Origin: an uncultured Collinsella sp.
GTDB taxonomy: Bacteria > Actinomycetota > Coriobacteriia > Coriobacteriales > Coriobacteriaceae
Direction of reading: 5' to 3'
Length of the DNA stretch: 64,000 bases
NCBI GenBank assembly: GCA_900556605.1
Contig: USPC01000001.1
Location: 1 to 64,000, forward strand
Made by a program: the position numbers and the translations under genes. Below are positions 8,275 through 16,807 of this stretch, piece by piece. Within the stretch, counting starts at the first letter, position 1, and the number at the start of each line of letters is the position of its first letter. The notes under the pieces are model-generated. The model was given only the letters and a program-made list of their open reading frames with translations, had not been told where the DNA came from and searched no databases.

Positions 8275-8298
8275 GGGCGAGCGTTCTACCGCTCGCCC
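8275..8298 (-). terminator. Terminator-like hairpin after the VanZ gene
   Basis: GGGCGAGCG pairs with CGCTCGCCC around a short loop; on the minus strand TTT follows. It lies downstream of the VanZ gene and upstream of murR, so it probably separates the two transcripts. Confidence 0.6.
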
Positions 8299-8379
8299 CT
8301 CAAATCCGACCGCTCGGAAATACGCGCGACACAAAATAATTCAACGAGGTTGCATTATCAGAAACGGGTTTGTTACCGG

Positions 8380-8958
8380 CTAGCGCCTCGCATGGGCGCC
8401 GATCGGCCGAGTCGCATGGCGCACCAACGCCGCTGCCAGCAATACCAATAGCATGGCGGTGACATAGCCCGCAGCATCGAATCCTAAATCGATAACGTCG
8501 AAATGCCTGCCGGGAACAAAGATCTTATGCACCTGATCGCCAACGGAGCAGGCGGCGCAAAAGAGCAATACGGGCACGCAACGGGAGCATACGCTCCACG
8601 GACGCCTGGAAAGGCAAACCACGACCACGGAGGCGAATAATCCGACGAAGAAAAACTCTACGGTATGGGCAACGCGACGGACGTTTGTGCCCACCCACAT
8701 GCGAATGGAAGCAAGTCGGCCAGACCGGACATTCGAGGCAGCCGAATCGGCGCCCCCGGTCATTCCGTTCTCTGTCTGGGCTTCACCCGTGGCATCGGCA
8801 GCCTGAACGCCCGTAGCCTGACCCTCCACCACACGCGCGGTGGACTCGCCCAGCAACGACGTCTCCACCGCATTTTGCTCCGTCAGCACCCAGATGCCCG
8901 CCAGCGTTGCAACGAACAGAACAATCGCGGTCCATCCGATTATTTGTTTTACGCGCAC
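8380..8958 (-). CDS. VanZ-like membrane protein
   Basis: This protein of about 192 residues has one N-terminal membrane helix (IGWTAIVLFVATLAGIWVL), a Gly/Ala/Thr-rich linker, then three more helices. The latter carry VanZ-like features, including VDQVHKIF-type charged residues (here GDQVHKIFVPGR) and FDVIDLGFDAAGY. VanZ relatives influence glycopeptide susceptibility or membrane/wall physiology; the actual role is unknown. Start choice is uncertain: GGAGG is followed by adjacent TTG (8961) and GTG (8958), and I chose GTG. Confidence 0.75.
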   Translation of the reverse strand: MRVKQIIGWTAIVLFVATLAGIWVLTEQNAVETSLLGESTARVVEGQATGVQAADATGEAQTENGMTGGADSAASNVRSGRLASIRMWVGTNVRRVAHTVEFFFVGLFASVVVVCLSRRPWSVCSRCVPVLLFCAACSVGDQVHKIFVPGRHFDVIDLGFDAAGYVTAMLLVLLAAALVRHATRPIGAHARR

Positions 8959-9064
8959 CAAGAGCCAACCTCCTTTTTTGAATATCAGCGAGTGTAGCCC
9001 CAAATGGCATCGTCACCGTATCAAAATTTGAATCGCAACAGGAAGCGACAAAGCGACGCAAACC

Positions 9065-9670
9065 CTACCCCGCCTCGCGCATCCAGCGATCGAACGTCCC
9101 CACGCACACGCCCAGGCACTTTGCTGCCTGGCTGCGGGTAATATCGCCTGCCTCATAGCTATCGCGCACCAGCTCAAACTGAGGAGGGCACGGCTTGCGA
9201 GGTCGACCGAAACGAACCCCTCGCGCCCGCGCCGCTGCAATTCCCTCCGCCTGGCGCCGATGGATATTCTCGCGCTCCACCTGCGCCACGTAGCTCAGCA
9301 GTTGCAGCACAATATCGGCAATCAGGACGTTGGTCACATCCGGCGCGCCGCTGGCCCTAGCGCGCGTGTCAAGCAATGGCATGTCCAACACCACAATGGC
9401 AACCCCGAGCTCCTTGGTAATGCGTCGCCATTCCTCAAGAATCTCGGAGTAATTACGGCCAAGTCGGTCGATAGAAAGCACCACCAGCACGTCCCCGTCT
9501 CCCAGGACGTGCAGCAGCTCGCGATAACGCGGTCGATCGAAGTCCTTGCCGCTCGCATGGTCGGCATAAATATTCGCCGAGCCCACGCCATAGGCGCCCA
9601 GCGCATCCAGCTGCCGATTAAGATTCTGATCGCGCGAACTCACCCGCGCATAACCGTACACCGTCGCCAT
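9065..9670 (-). CDS. Serine recombinase (resolvase/invertase family)
   Basis: The 201-aa protein starts MATVYGYARVSSRDQNLNRQ, with the nucleophilic serine in the ARVSS block. It carries LSIDRLGRNYSEI, the long E helix with AQVERENIHRRQAEGI, and a C-terminal HTH (ITRSQAAKCLGVCVGTFDRW). Such enzymes resolve transposon cointegrates or invert DNA. No transposase, resolution site or invertible gene is next to it, so it is an orphan here. A family C palindrome lies 21 bp upstream of the start. The start at 9670 follows GGGGATGAG. Confidence 0.92.
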   Translation of the reverse strand: MATVYGYARVSSRDQNLNRQLDALGAYGVGSANIYADHASGKDFDRPRYRELLHVLGDGDVLVVLSIDRLGRNYSEILEEWRRITKELGVAIVVLDMPLLDTRARASGAPDVTNVLIADIVLQLLSYVAQVERENIHRRQAEGIAAARARGVRFGRPRKPCPPQFELVRDSYEAGDITRSQAAKCLGVCVGTFDRWMREAG

Positions 9671-9690
9671 CTCATCCCCGCTTTCTTGTA

Positions 9691-9726
9691 AACCTGCCAA
9701 AAGGGACAGGTTTATTTTGGTAGGTT
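9691..9726. repeat. Palindromic repeat, family C copy 1
   Basis: AACCTGCCAAAA is followed by a GGGACAGGTTTA core and TTTTGGTAGGTT. A second copy with the same core is at 21947-21983. It lies just upstream of the serine recombinase start. Confidence 0.85.
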
Positions 9727-9794
9727 TTACCTCTCAAATAGCAGGTAAGCGGGCGGCCGAGCAGACGGCAAGGTAGCCATGATTCAAATGCGAA

Positions 9795-9816
9795 GGGCGG
9801 TCCCGAAAGGCCGCCC
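9795..9816 (-). terminator. Terminator-like hairpin after rnr
   Basis: GGGCGG and CCGCCC form a short G+C-rich stem 31 bases past the rnr stop codon on the minus strand. The T-run is poor, so termination may be weak. Confidence 0.45.
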
Positions 9817-9846
9817 TCCGCTCCCCCACCATCAGTCGGGATTTGG

Positions 9847-11982
9847 CTAATGGATAAGCTTAAAGTCCAAGTGCCCACGCGTGGTATTGACGCGCGAGAC
9901 CTCGACAATCACGCGCTGACCCAGTTCATAGCGAGTCCCCGTGTCGGCGCCCGTCAGCGTAAGCGCATCCTCGTCGAACTCGAACCACTCGTTGCCCAGG
10001 CTCTTGATCGAAACCAAGCCTTCGACCTGCGTTAGGTCCAAGCGCACAAAGAGGCCCATGCTGCTAACCCACGAGACGGTTCCGGCATAGCGCTCGCCCA
10101 GACGGTCCTCATAGTACTGGGCAATCTTGATCTTTTGCGTCGCATGGCTGGCGGCATCTGCCGCGCGCTCGGCATCGCTGCATGCGCGGCAGATCTGCGG
10201 CAGAATGCGCGGCAGCGACTCGCGCCCCTTGCCGATCAGCCGCGGCGTACGGACCAAGGCGTCCTTGCCGCCGAGCTGCTCATAGGCCAACTGCAGTTTG
10301 AGCACGCGGTGCACCACCAGATCGGGGTAGCGACGGATGGGACTCGTAAAGTGACAGTAGCACGGCGCGGCGAGCGCAAAGTGGCCCTCGTTGCGCGGCT
10401 TGTACAGCGCGCGCTGCATGCTGCGCAGAAGCAGCGTGTTAACGAGCGGTGCGTTGGCCGTACCGGCGGCAGCATCAACTGCAGCCTGCAGCTCATCGGG
10501 GCTCCCCAGGGCAATACCGGCAGCACGACGATCGTCGATGATGCCTAGCTGCGCCAGCGCAACGGCGGCACCGTGCAGGCTATCGGGGCTCGGATCCTCA
10601 TGCACGCGATAGCAGGCCTCGATATCACGGTCTGCCAGCCACTCTGCAACGCACTCGTTGGCGAGCAGCATGGCTTCCTCGATAAGCGACGTGGCACACG
10701 AACGCTCACGCGCCACAATCTGCACGGGCACTCCGTCCTCATCCAATAGAGCGCGAATCTCGGCCGTGTCAAAATCGACCGAACCGCGGGCGCGACGAAT
10801 ACGACGGCGAAGTTCGGCGAGTTCGTTGGCGGCGACAAGGAAATCGCCGAGGTCGACGTTGTAGCCGCGGGCGGCCTCCTCGCACGCAAGACCGCGCTCA
10901 AGCGCTTCCTCGCGCGAGGCTTCGGCCGCAGCGACATCCTCCGCAGCGCCCTCCAACACGGAATACTCAACTGCGCCGGCGCGCACCAGCAGCGCCTCGG
11001 CGCCGTCATAGTCCATACGCACACGCGAGCGAATCACGCTGGGATACGGATCGTAATGCCGCACGCGACCCTGCGCATCGAGCTCGATATCGACGGTAAA
11101 CGCAAGACGGTCCTCGTCAGGGCGAAGCGAGCACAGGTCATTGGACAGGCGTTCGGGCAGCATGGGAAGCACGCGATCGGCCAGATACACCGATGTCGTA
11201 CGATGGCGAGCCTCAAGATCGATATGCCCGTCCCAAGCCACATAGTGTGAAACGTCGGCGATATGCACACCCAGCTTGTAGCCACCCTCGGGCGTGCGCT
11301 CCAACGAAATGGCATCGTCAAAGTCGCGCGCGTCGACCGGGTCGATCGTGATGACAAAGCGGTCGCGCAGATCGCGGCGGAGCGGGTCCTTAAGCGCCGC
11401 GGACACATCGAGCGAAAGCCCCTCGGCCTCGGCCAGCGCGGCCTCGGGATAGCTATCGGTATAGCCGTAACGCGCCATCACATATTGAACGCCCAAATCG
11501 GGCGCGTCATCTCCGCCAATGCGGCGTTCGATCGTCACAGTGCCCGATTCCAGGCGCGTCGGGTAGGTCAAAATGCGCGCGACAACGGCATCACCCGGGT
11601 GGACACCCAGACGATCCGCCGAGGTATCCTCGGGCAAAATGAAGAAGTCGGCCTTCAAGCGCGAATCGAACGGCTCGATCACACCGAGCGGACCGGCGGT
11701 CTGGTACGTACCCACCACGCTTATGGCTGCGCGCTCAACTACGCCCTCGATCACGGCGCGACGCTCGCCATGCGGGCTATTCTTAATGCTCACGGCAACG
11801 GTATCGCCGTCCATGATCTCACGCTTGCCGCGACCCATGACCTTGTAGTCGCCATTCTCGGTTATGACATAGGCACTGTGCTCATGGAGCTGCACGCGCC
11901 CGGTCAGGCTCGGACGGCGTTCGCTGCGCACCGGCCCGCGCTTATTGCGAGCTCCACGCTTATGCTTGTTATTGCGCCCCAT
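9847..11982 (-). CDS. rnr: Ribonuclease R
   Basis: This 711-aa exoribonuclease has a basic N-terminus, cold-shock-like OB domains (about 25-190), the RNB catalytic domain with DPVDARDFDDAISLE (metal-binding aspartates), and a C-terminal S1 domain starting near GERYAGTVSWVSSMGLFVRL. RNase R degrades structured RNA 3' to 5' and works with SmpB/tmRNA in quality control of stalled messages. smpB lies about 8.6 kb away on the same strand. The start at 11982 has GGAGGCGCC before it. Confidence 0.96.
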   Translation of the reverse strand: MGRNNKHKRGARNKRGPVRSERRPSLTGRVQLHEHSAYVITENGDYKVMGRGKREIMDGDTVAVSIKNSPHGERRAVIEGVVERAAISVVGTYQTAGPLGVIEPFDSRLKADFFILPEDTSADRLGVHPGDAVVARILTYPTRLESGTVTIERRIGGDDAPDLGVQYVMARYGYTDSYPEAALAEAEGLSLDVSAALKDPLRRDLRDRFVITIDPVDARDFDDAISLERTPEGGYKLGVHIADVSHYVAWDGHIDLEARHRTTSVYLADRVLPMLPERLSNDLCSLRPDEDRLAFTVDIELDAQGRVRHYDPYPSVIRSRVRMDYDGAEALLVRAGAVEYSVLEGAAEDVAAAEASREEALERGLACEEAARGYNVDLGDFLVAANELAELRRRIRRARGSVDFDTAEIRALLDEDGVPVQIVARERSCATSLIEEAMLLANECVAEWLADRDIEACYRVHEDPSPDSLHGAAVALAQLGIIDDRRAAGIALGSPDELQAAVDAAAGTANAPLVNTLLLRSMQRALYKPRNEGHFALAAPCYCHFTSPIRRYPDLVVHRVLKLQLAYEQLGGKDALVRTPRLIGKGRESLPRILPQICRACSDAERAADAASHATQKIKIAQYYEDRLGERYAGTVSWVSSMGLFVRLDLTQVEGLVSIKSLGNEWFEFDEDALTLTGADTGTRYELGQRVIVEVSRVNTTRGHLDFKLIH

Positions 11983-12033
11983 GGCGCCTCCTAACTATCG
12001 ATTGCCGTTTACATCCCAAGAGTCTACCCAAAT

Positions 12034-12114
12034 GATCCCTAGGGGACGGAGGAAAACGGATCACATAGATAGACCAGCGCCACGATGATCCGTTTCCCCC
12101 GTCCCCTAGGGATC
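12034..12114. repeat. Palindromic repeat, family D copy 1
   Basis: The outer arms of about 29 bp begin GATCCCTAGGGGACGGAGG and end CCGTCCCCTAGGGATC, with one or two mismatches and a 22-bp loop. Copy 2 is at 28663-28749. The element directly touches the ftsX terminator at 12115. Confidence 0.9.
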
Positions 12115-12148
12115 AAAAAACGGGCCGCCCCATAAGAGACGACCCGTT
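12115..12148 (-). terminator. Intrinsic terminator of the ftsE-ftsX unit
   Basis: On the minus strand AACGGGTCGTC pairs imperfectly with GGGCGGCCCGTT and is followed by TTTTTT. It lies 25 bases beyond the ftsX stop codon. Confidence 0.85.
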
Positions 12149-12172
12149 GGAAGGGATGAATTCCAGGCATGC

Positions 12173-13093
12173 CTACACGCGCAGGTAGCGGCGCATGGCG
12201 ATGGCAGAACCAAAGAGACCGATAATCACGCCGACCAGAATCAGCGCAGCATAGGTCACCAGGTAGTACTGCATCGGCAGGGCAAACGACATCCAGCCGA
12301 TGCTCTCCTGCAGACGCGGAATCATCAGATTGCGTAGCAGCTCCAGAACGCCGATGGAAAGCAGCGAGCCCAAAATGGCCTGCAGCACGCCCTCGGTGAT
12401 AAACGGGCCGCGAATGAAGCCGTTGCTGGCGCCGACCAGACGCATAATCGCAATCTCACGACGACGCGCCGTGATGGACAGGCGAATCGTGTTGTTGATG
12501 AAGATGAATGCGATAAAGGTCAGAAGGCCAACGAGCACCACGGCGGCAATACGGATGTAGTTGGTCACCTGGAACAGGCGGCTTACTTCCTCCTGGCCAT
12601 ACAGTACGCTCGCGTTGACGTCGCCGTCGTCCGCGATCTTTTGGAAGTCGGCATTCTTCTTGAGCTTCTTGGCCGTGCTCTCGACCTGAGACGGATCGTC
12701 CATCTCAATCGCAAACGAGGCGGGCAGCGGGTTCTGGCCGTCGAGCGCGCTCATGGTGGCGTCGGCGTTACCCGACATCTTGCTCGTATACTCGGCCAGC
12801 GCGTCGTCCTTGTCCTTATAGGTCACGGACTTGACGTTATTCCATGTCTTAAGCTCGGCCTCAAAAGCCTGAACATCGGCCTGATCGGCGTCATCGCTAA
12901 TGAACGCGTTGATGACAACCTGATCCTCGACGGTGCCGATCACGGAGTTCAGCATCGCGGAGCCCATGATGAACAGGCCGATGATAAACAGCGAAAGGAA
13001 GATCGTGATGACGGCGCCGAGCGAGGTAGTCCAGTTACGGAAGAAGTGGCTGATTGCCTCTTTGAAGGAGTAGCCCACGTTAGTTGGTGCCAT
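12173..13093 (-). CDS. ftsX: Cell division protein FtsX
   Basis: This 306-aa membrane protein has the FtsX layout: a first helix (residues about 22-47), an extracellular domain (about 48-170) and three C-terminal helices, with the ARRREIAIMRLVGAS segment joining helices 2 and 3. FtsX with FtsE forms an ABC-type complex that activates peptidoglycan hydrolases during division. The start at 13093 (MAPTNVGYSFKEAISHFFRN) overlaps the end of ftsE by 14 bases, implying coupled translation. Confidence 0.95.
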   Translation of the reverse strand: MAPTNVGYSFKEAISHFFRNWTTSLGAVITIFLSLFIIGLFIMGSAMLNSVIGTVEDQVVINAFISDDADQADVQAFEAELKTWNNVKSVTYKDKDDALAEYTSKMSGNADATMSALDGQNPLPASFAIEMDDPSQVESTAKKLKKNADFQKIADDGDVNASVLYGQEEVSRLFQVTNYIRIAAVVLVGLLTFIAFIFINNTIRLSITARRREIAIMRLVGASNGFIRGPFITEGVLQAILGSLLSIGVLELLRNLMIPRLQESIGWMSFALPMQYYLVTYAALILVGVIIGLFGSAIAMRRYLRV

Positions 13094-14300
13094 AGTTGCC
13101 GTAACCTCCCCTCTCCTGGTCGCGGATAACGTGGCCGCCCTCGAGGGCAATCACGCGACGGTGCATGCTATCGACCATCTCGCGGTCGTGCGTGGCGACG
13201 ATCACGGTGGTGCCGGTGCGGTTAATACGCTCGAGCAGCTTCATGATTCCCAGCGAGATCGCCGGGTCGAGGTTGCCCGTCGGCTCGTCGCAGATCAGCA
13301 GCGGCGGACGGTTGACCATAGCGCGGGCGACGGCAACGCGCTGCTGCTCGCCACCGGAAAGCTGGTCGGGCAGCGAGTCCATCTGATCGGCCAGACCGAC
13401 CAGACGCAGCACCTCGGGCACCTGGCTGCGAATGACGCCCTTGGGCTTGCCGATGCACTGCAGGGCAAACGCCACGTTTTCGTAGGCGGTTTTTTGCGGC
13501 AGAAGCTTAAAGTCCTGGAACACGGCGCCAATCTGGCGGCGCAGGAACGGAACCTTGCGGTTCTTGATCTTCATGAGGTCCTGACCGGCAACCAGGATGC
13601 GACCGCTCGTCGGCTTGACGTCACGGTTGAGCGTCGACAGCAGCGTGGTCTTACCCGAGCCGGAGTGACCGACCAGGAAGACGAACTCGCCCGGATAGAT
13701 CTCGATGTTGATGTCGTCGAGTGCAGGCTTGTTGGGCTGTGCCGGATAGATCTTGGTGACATGCTCCATAAGGATGACGGGCTCGACACCGGCCTGCTTG
13801 GCCATCTTCTTGCGGCTGGCCTGGGGATCGATGGGCGCAAACACCGACGTAAAATCGGGGTTGTTGAGCGCGTTATCGAGGCTTGCGACCTCGGCGGCCT
13901 GATCGCTCTCGACCACCGGGGCAGCAGGCTGCGTGGGGTCGGGAATAGCGGCAAAGAGACCGGACTGCGCAGGCTGAGGAGCCGGCGCCGCAGGGACCAA
14001 GGGGTCGGGAATGCCGGCCATGGTAGGCTGCGGCGTGGCGGCACCAGCCTGAGGCTGCTCCACGCGAGCGGTCACGGCCTGAACGGGCTCAAAACCCGCC
14101 GTGCCGGAAAGCGCGACATCGCTGGTTGGATTGTAGGCAAAGGGATCGGATGCCGGCTGTGCCTGATCTGCCGGCTGAGCGGGGGCCTGAGCAACAGGCT
14201 GGCCCTCTGAATCCGGAGTGGCGAAACGACTGCCCTGGACGCCTGCCTGCGTCTTGGGGGCATCATCGCCCGCACCGGAGGTACGGAAGTGGTTACCCAC
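13080..14300 (-). CDS. ftsE: Cell division ATP-binding protein FtsE with long N-terminal extension
   Basis: The C-terminal 230 residues are a standard FtsE ATPase: VTKIYPAQPNKPALDDINIE, Walker A GHSGSGKT (near residue 210), LSGGEQQR signature (near 310) and Walker B LLICDEPTGNLD. It pairs with FtsX. The first 170 residues are unusual: an Ala/Pro/Gln-rich, probably disordered stretch with repeated IPDP-type motifs (GIPDPLVP, AIPDPTQP). FtsE is normally about 225 aa. No better internal start has a clear ribosome site, and the extension has normal codon bias, so I treat it as real. Confidence 0.93.
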   Translation of the reverse strand: MGNHFRTSGAGDDAPKTQAGVQGSRFATPDSEGQPVAQAPAQPADQAQPASDPFAYNPTSDVALSGTAGFEPVQAVTARVEQPQAGAATPQPTMAGIPDPLVPAAPAPQPAQSGLFAAIPDPTQPAAPVVESDQAAEVASLDNALNNPDFTSVFAPIDPQASRKKMAKQAGVEPVILMEHVTKIYPAQPNKPALDDINIEIYPGEFVFLVGHSGSGKTTLLSTLNRDVKPTSGRILVAGQDLMKIKNRKVPFLRRQIGAVFQDFKLLPQKTAYENVAFALQCIGKPKGVIRSQVPEVLRLVGLADQMDSLPDQLSGGEQQRVAVARAMVNRPPLLICDEPTGNLDPAISLGIMKLLERINRTGTTVIVATHDREMVDSMHRRVIALEGGHVIRDQERGGYGNYGTN

Positions 14301-14404
14301 TGGTGCTCCTTATCGTCGTGCGTTTAAACTACATGAGCGCTTTGTATTTTAGCAGCATTAGCTTTGCTGCACATAAGAAGCATGGCGTGCTTAGGGATCC
14401 CGTC

Positions 14405-14527
14405 GGCCGGGCACAGGGTTACTCTCCAAATCGTCCTCGGACATGTCGGAGCCCCCGCTGCGCGCTTCGCGCGGCAGGGGCTCCTCCGTCCTGCGGAAAG
14501 ATTTGGAGAGTAACCCTGTGCCCGGCC
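14405..14527. repeat. Long palindrome, family E
   Basis: Perfect 28-bp arms (14405-14432 and 14500-14527; starting GGCCGGGCACAGGGTTACTC) flank a 67-bp centre. The centre has its own GGAGCCCC/GGGGCTCC hairpin. It lies upstream of ftsE and beyond the transketolase terminator. Only one copy is in the window. Nothing else is seen in the 526-bp gap except the family A copy and terminator listed separately. Confidence 0.9.
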
Positions 14528-14656
14528 TGCGATAACTAAGGGGTCGCTGCGTTTATCTTGAAGTGCTGCATATACAAAGTTGGAAGGGTCTGAATTGCAC
14601 TTTGCCGATATATGCCCTTTTCCCTGATGGGACCGTGCTTGAGGGGCGTCTTCATA

Positions 14657-14723
14657 AGTTGCGGTGAAATACGGATTAATTGAGCCTTTAAGCTGGCAAA
14701 ACAGTCCTTATTTCACCGCAACT
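14657..14723. repeat. Dispersed 67-bp palindromic repeat, family A copy 2
   Basis: It has the same AGTTGCGGTGAAATA and TTTCACCGCAACT ends and the same length as the copies at 679 and 47407. It lies just beyond the transketolase terminator hairpin. Confidence 0.9.
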
Positions 14724-14729
14724 GAAACA

Positions 14730-14754
14730 GGGGCGCTCTCCAAGAGAGCGCCCC
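14730..14754 (-). terminator. Terminator hairpin of the transketolase operon
   Basis: GGGGCGCTCTC and GAGAGCGCCCC form a perfect 11-bp stem with a 3-base loop, 72 bases after the transketolase stop codon. The T-tract after it on the minus strand is short (TGTTTC). Confidence 0.65.
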
Positions 14755-14826
14755 TGCCGGGTTTCCATAGTACTGGCGAAACAGTTTTATAGTTCTGGCG
14801 AAGCAGTCCTTGAGATCCGCCTTGCC

Positions 14827-15768
14827 TTATGCCAAGAACTCCTTGGTGGTCGCCACGATGTTGGCGGCGTCCAGGCCGTACTTGTGCAGGAGCTCGGCGC
14901 CCGGGCCGGACTCACCGAAGGTGTCGTTGACGCCGATCTTCTTGAGCGGCGTCGGGCACTGCTCGCACAGGACGTCGGCAACGGCGCTGCCCAGGCCACC
15001 GATTACAGAATGCTCCTCGACGGTCACGACGTGGCCGGTCTTGGTGGCGCTCTTGACGATCAGGTCGGCATCGATGGGCTTGATGGTGTGCATGTTGATG
15101 GCCTCGGCGTCGATGCCCTCGGCAGCGAGCTGCTCGGCGGCCTCGAGAGCCTCGCCGACCATCAGGCCGCAGGCGATGATGGTGACGTCGGCGCCCTCGC
15201 GCATGACAATGCCCTTACCCAACTCGAAGTTGTAGGTCTCGGGGTCGTTGATAACCGGCGAGGCCAAACGAGCGAAGCGCATGTACACCGGACCGTCGCA
15301 CTCGTAGGCGGCGCGCGTCACGGCGCGGGCCTCCACATCGTCGGCAGGAACGATAACAGTCATGCCGGGGATGACGCGCATAAGGGCGATATCCTCGCAG
15401 CACTGGTGCGTGGCGCCATCCTCGCCCACCGAGATACCGGCGTGCGTGGCACCGATCTTAACGTTGAGGTGCGGGTAGCCGATGGAGTTACGGACCTGCT
15501 CAAAGGCGCGACCGGCAGCGAACATGGCAAAGGTGCTCGCGAAGGCAACACGACCGGTGGTCGCGATACCGGCGGCAACACCCATCAGGTTGCTCTCGGC
15601 GATACCCACGTCGAAGAAGCGGTCGGGGCAAGCGGCCTTAAATTTGCCGGTCTGCGTGGCGGCGGCCAGGTCGGCGTCGAGGACCACAAAGTCATCGTGC
15701 TCGTTGGCGAGCTCGACGAGGGCCTCGCCGTAGCTTACGCGCGTGGCGATTTTTTTGACGTCTGCCAT
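14827..15768 (-). CDS. Transketolase, C-terminal subunit
   Basis: The 313-aa protein matches the C-terminal half of transketolase: a pyrimidine-binding domain with FFDVGIAESNLMGVAAGIA and FASTFAMFAAGRAFEQ (residues about 50-95), then the C-terminal domain with HTIKPID and VTVEEHSVIGGLGSAV. With the N-terminal subunit just upstream it forms a two-piece enzyme of the non-oxidative pentose phosphate pathway. The two genes are 1 base apart, so co-translation is expected. The start at 15768 (MADVKKIATR) follows GGAGCTC. Confidence 0.93.
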   Translation of the reverse strand: MADVKKIATRVSYGEALVELANEHDDFVVLDADLAAATQTGKFKAACPDRFFDVGIAESNLMGVAAGIATTGRVAFASTFAMFAAGRAFEQVRNSIGYPHLNVKIGATHAGISVGEDGATHQCCEDIALMRVIPGMTVIVPADDVEARAVTRAAYECDGPVYMRFARLASPVINDPETYNFELGKGIVMREGADVTIIACGLMVGEALEAAEQLAAEGIDAEAINMHTIKPIDADLIVKSATKTGHVVTVEEHSVIGGLGSAVADVLCEQCPTPLKKIGVNDTFGESGPGAELLHKYGLDAANIVATTKEFLA

Positions 15769-15769
15769 C

Positions 15770-16600
15770 CTAGAGCTCCTCTCCGGCGGCCGTGAGCTCT
15801 GCCATGGCCTGCTCAAACTGTTCATCGTTGGGGGCCTTACCGTGCCAACCCACCTGGTTCTCCATAAAGGAAACGCCCTTACCCTTCATGGTCTCGGCGA
15901 TAATGGCGGTCGGCTGGCCCTTGGTAGCGCGAGCCTCGGCAAAGGCGGCGCGGATCTGGTCGAAATCGTTGCCGTCGGCAAGCTCCACCACGTGGAACTT
16001 AAAGGCACGGAACTTGTCGGCGAGCGGCATGGGGTCGTTGACCTCCTCGACGGGGCCGTCGATCTGCAGGCCGTTGTGGTCGACGATCACGCAGAGGTTA
16101 TCAAGCTGCTGGTTGCCGGCAAACATGGCGGCCTCCCAGACCTGGCCCTCCTCGCTCTCGCCATCGCCCAGCAGGGCGTACGTGCGGTAAGTATCGCCCC
16201 AGTGCTTGGCGGCAACCGCCATGCCCACGGCGGCGGAAATGCCCTGGCCGAGCGAACCGGTGGACATGTCAACGCCCGGGGTGTCGTTCATGTTGGGATG
16301 ACCCTGCAGGTGACTGCCGATGTGGCGCAGCGTCTCGAGATCCTCCTTGGGGAAGAACCCACGCTCGGCGAGCACGGCGTACAGGCCCGGAGCGCAATGG
16401 CCCTTGGAGAGCACAAAACGATCGCGGTCGGCCTTGCGGGGATCGGCCGGGTCGACGTTCATTTCCTCAAAATACAGATAGGTCATGATATCGGCAGCGC
16501 CGAGCGAACCGCCCGGATGGCCGGACTTGGCAGCGTGCACGCCGGTGACGATGCCCTTCCTTACCTCGTTGGCAACCTTTTTGAGCTCTTCGTCGCTCAT
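15770..16600 (-). CDS. Transketolase, N-terminal subunit
   Basis: The 276-aa protein carries the thiamine-diphosphate-binding half of transketolase: SGHPGGSLGAADIMTYLYF, DRFVLSKGHCAPGLYA, GSLGQGISAAVGMA, and the TPP motif GDGESEEGQVWEAAMFAG(N). It works with the C-terminal subunit encoded 1 base downstream to move two-carbon units between sugar phosphates. Split transketolases are common in anaerobes. The start at 16600 has GGAAGG in front. The 207-bp gap upstream holds a CATAAT -10-like element on the minus strand but nothing else clear. Confidence 0.94.
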   Translation of the reverse strand: MSDEELKKVANEVRKGIVTGVHAAKSGHPGGSLGAADIMTYLYFEEMNVDPADPRKADRDRFVLSKGHCAPGLYAVLAERGFFPKEDLETLRHIGSHLQGHPNMNDTPGVDMSTGSLGQGISAAVGMAVAAKHWGDTYRTYALLGDGESEEGQVWEAAMFAGNQQLDNLCVIVDHNGLQIDGPVEEVNDPMPLADKFRAFKFHVVELADGNDFDQIRAAFAEARATKGQPTAIIAETMKGKGVSFMENQVGWHGKAPNDEQFEQAMAELTAAGEEL

Positions 16601-16807
16601 TGTGCCTTCCTTTCATCCTCATTAGACAAAATGCGCACGGCACCGAAGGTAATCCCAACACAGCCGCAATGCACGTACGTCATTCATTATGCTGGAAACT
16701 GATGGCTTTACCAGAGTTTTTATCATTATTTGAACAATTTAGCAGGCAGAACCGCTGATGAAACGGTTTATCAATGTGAACGTCTTTTGGATGGAACGCG
16801 GTCGCCC

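Noticed and set aside
9065-9670. Transposon or IS607-like element
   Set aside because: Only the recombinase is present, without a TnpB/transposase or terminal repeats. The protein has the resolvase/invertase arrangement with a C-terminal HTH.
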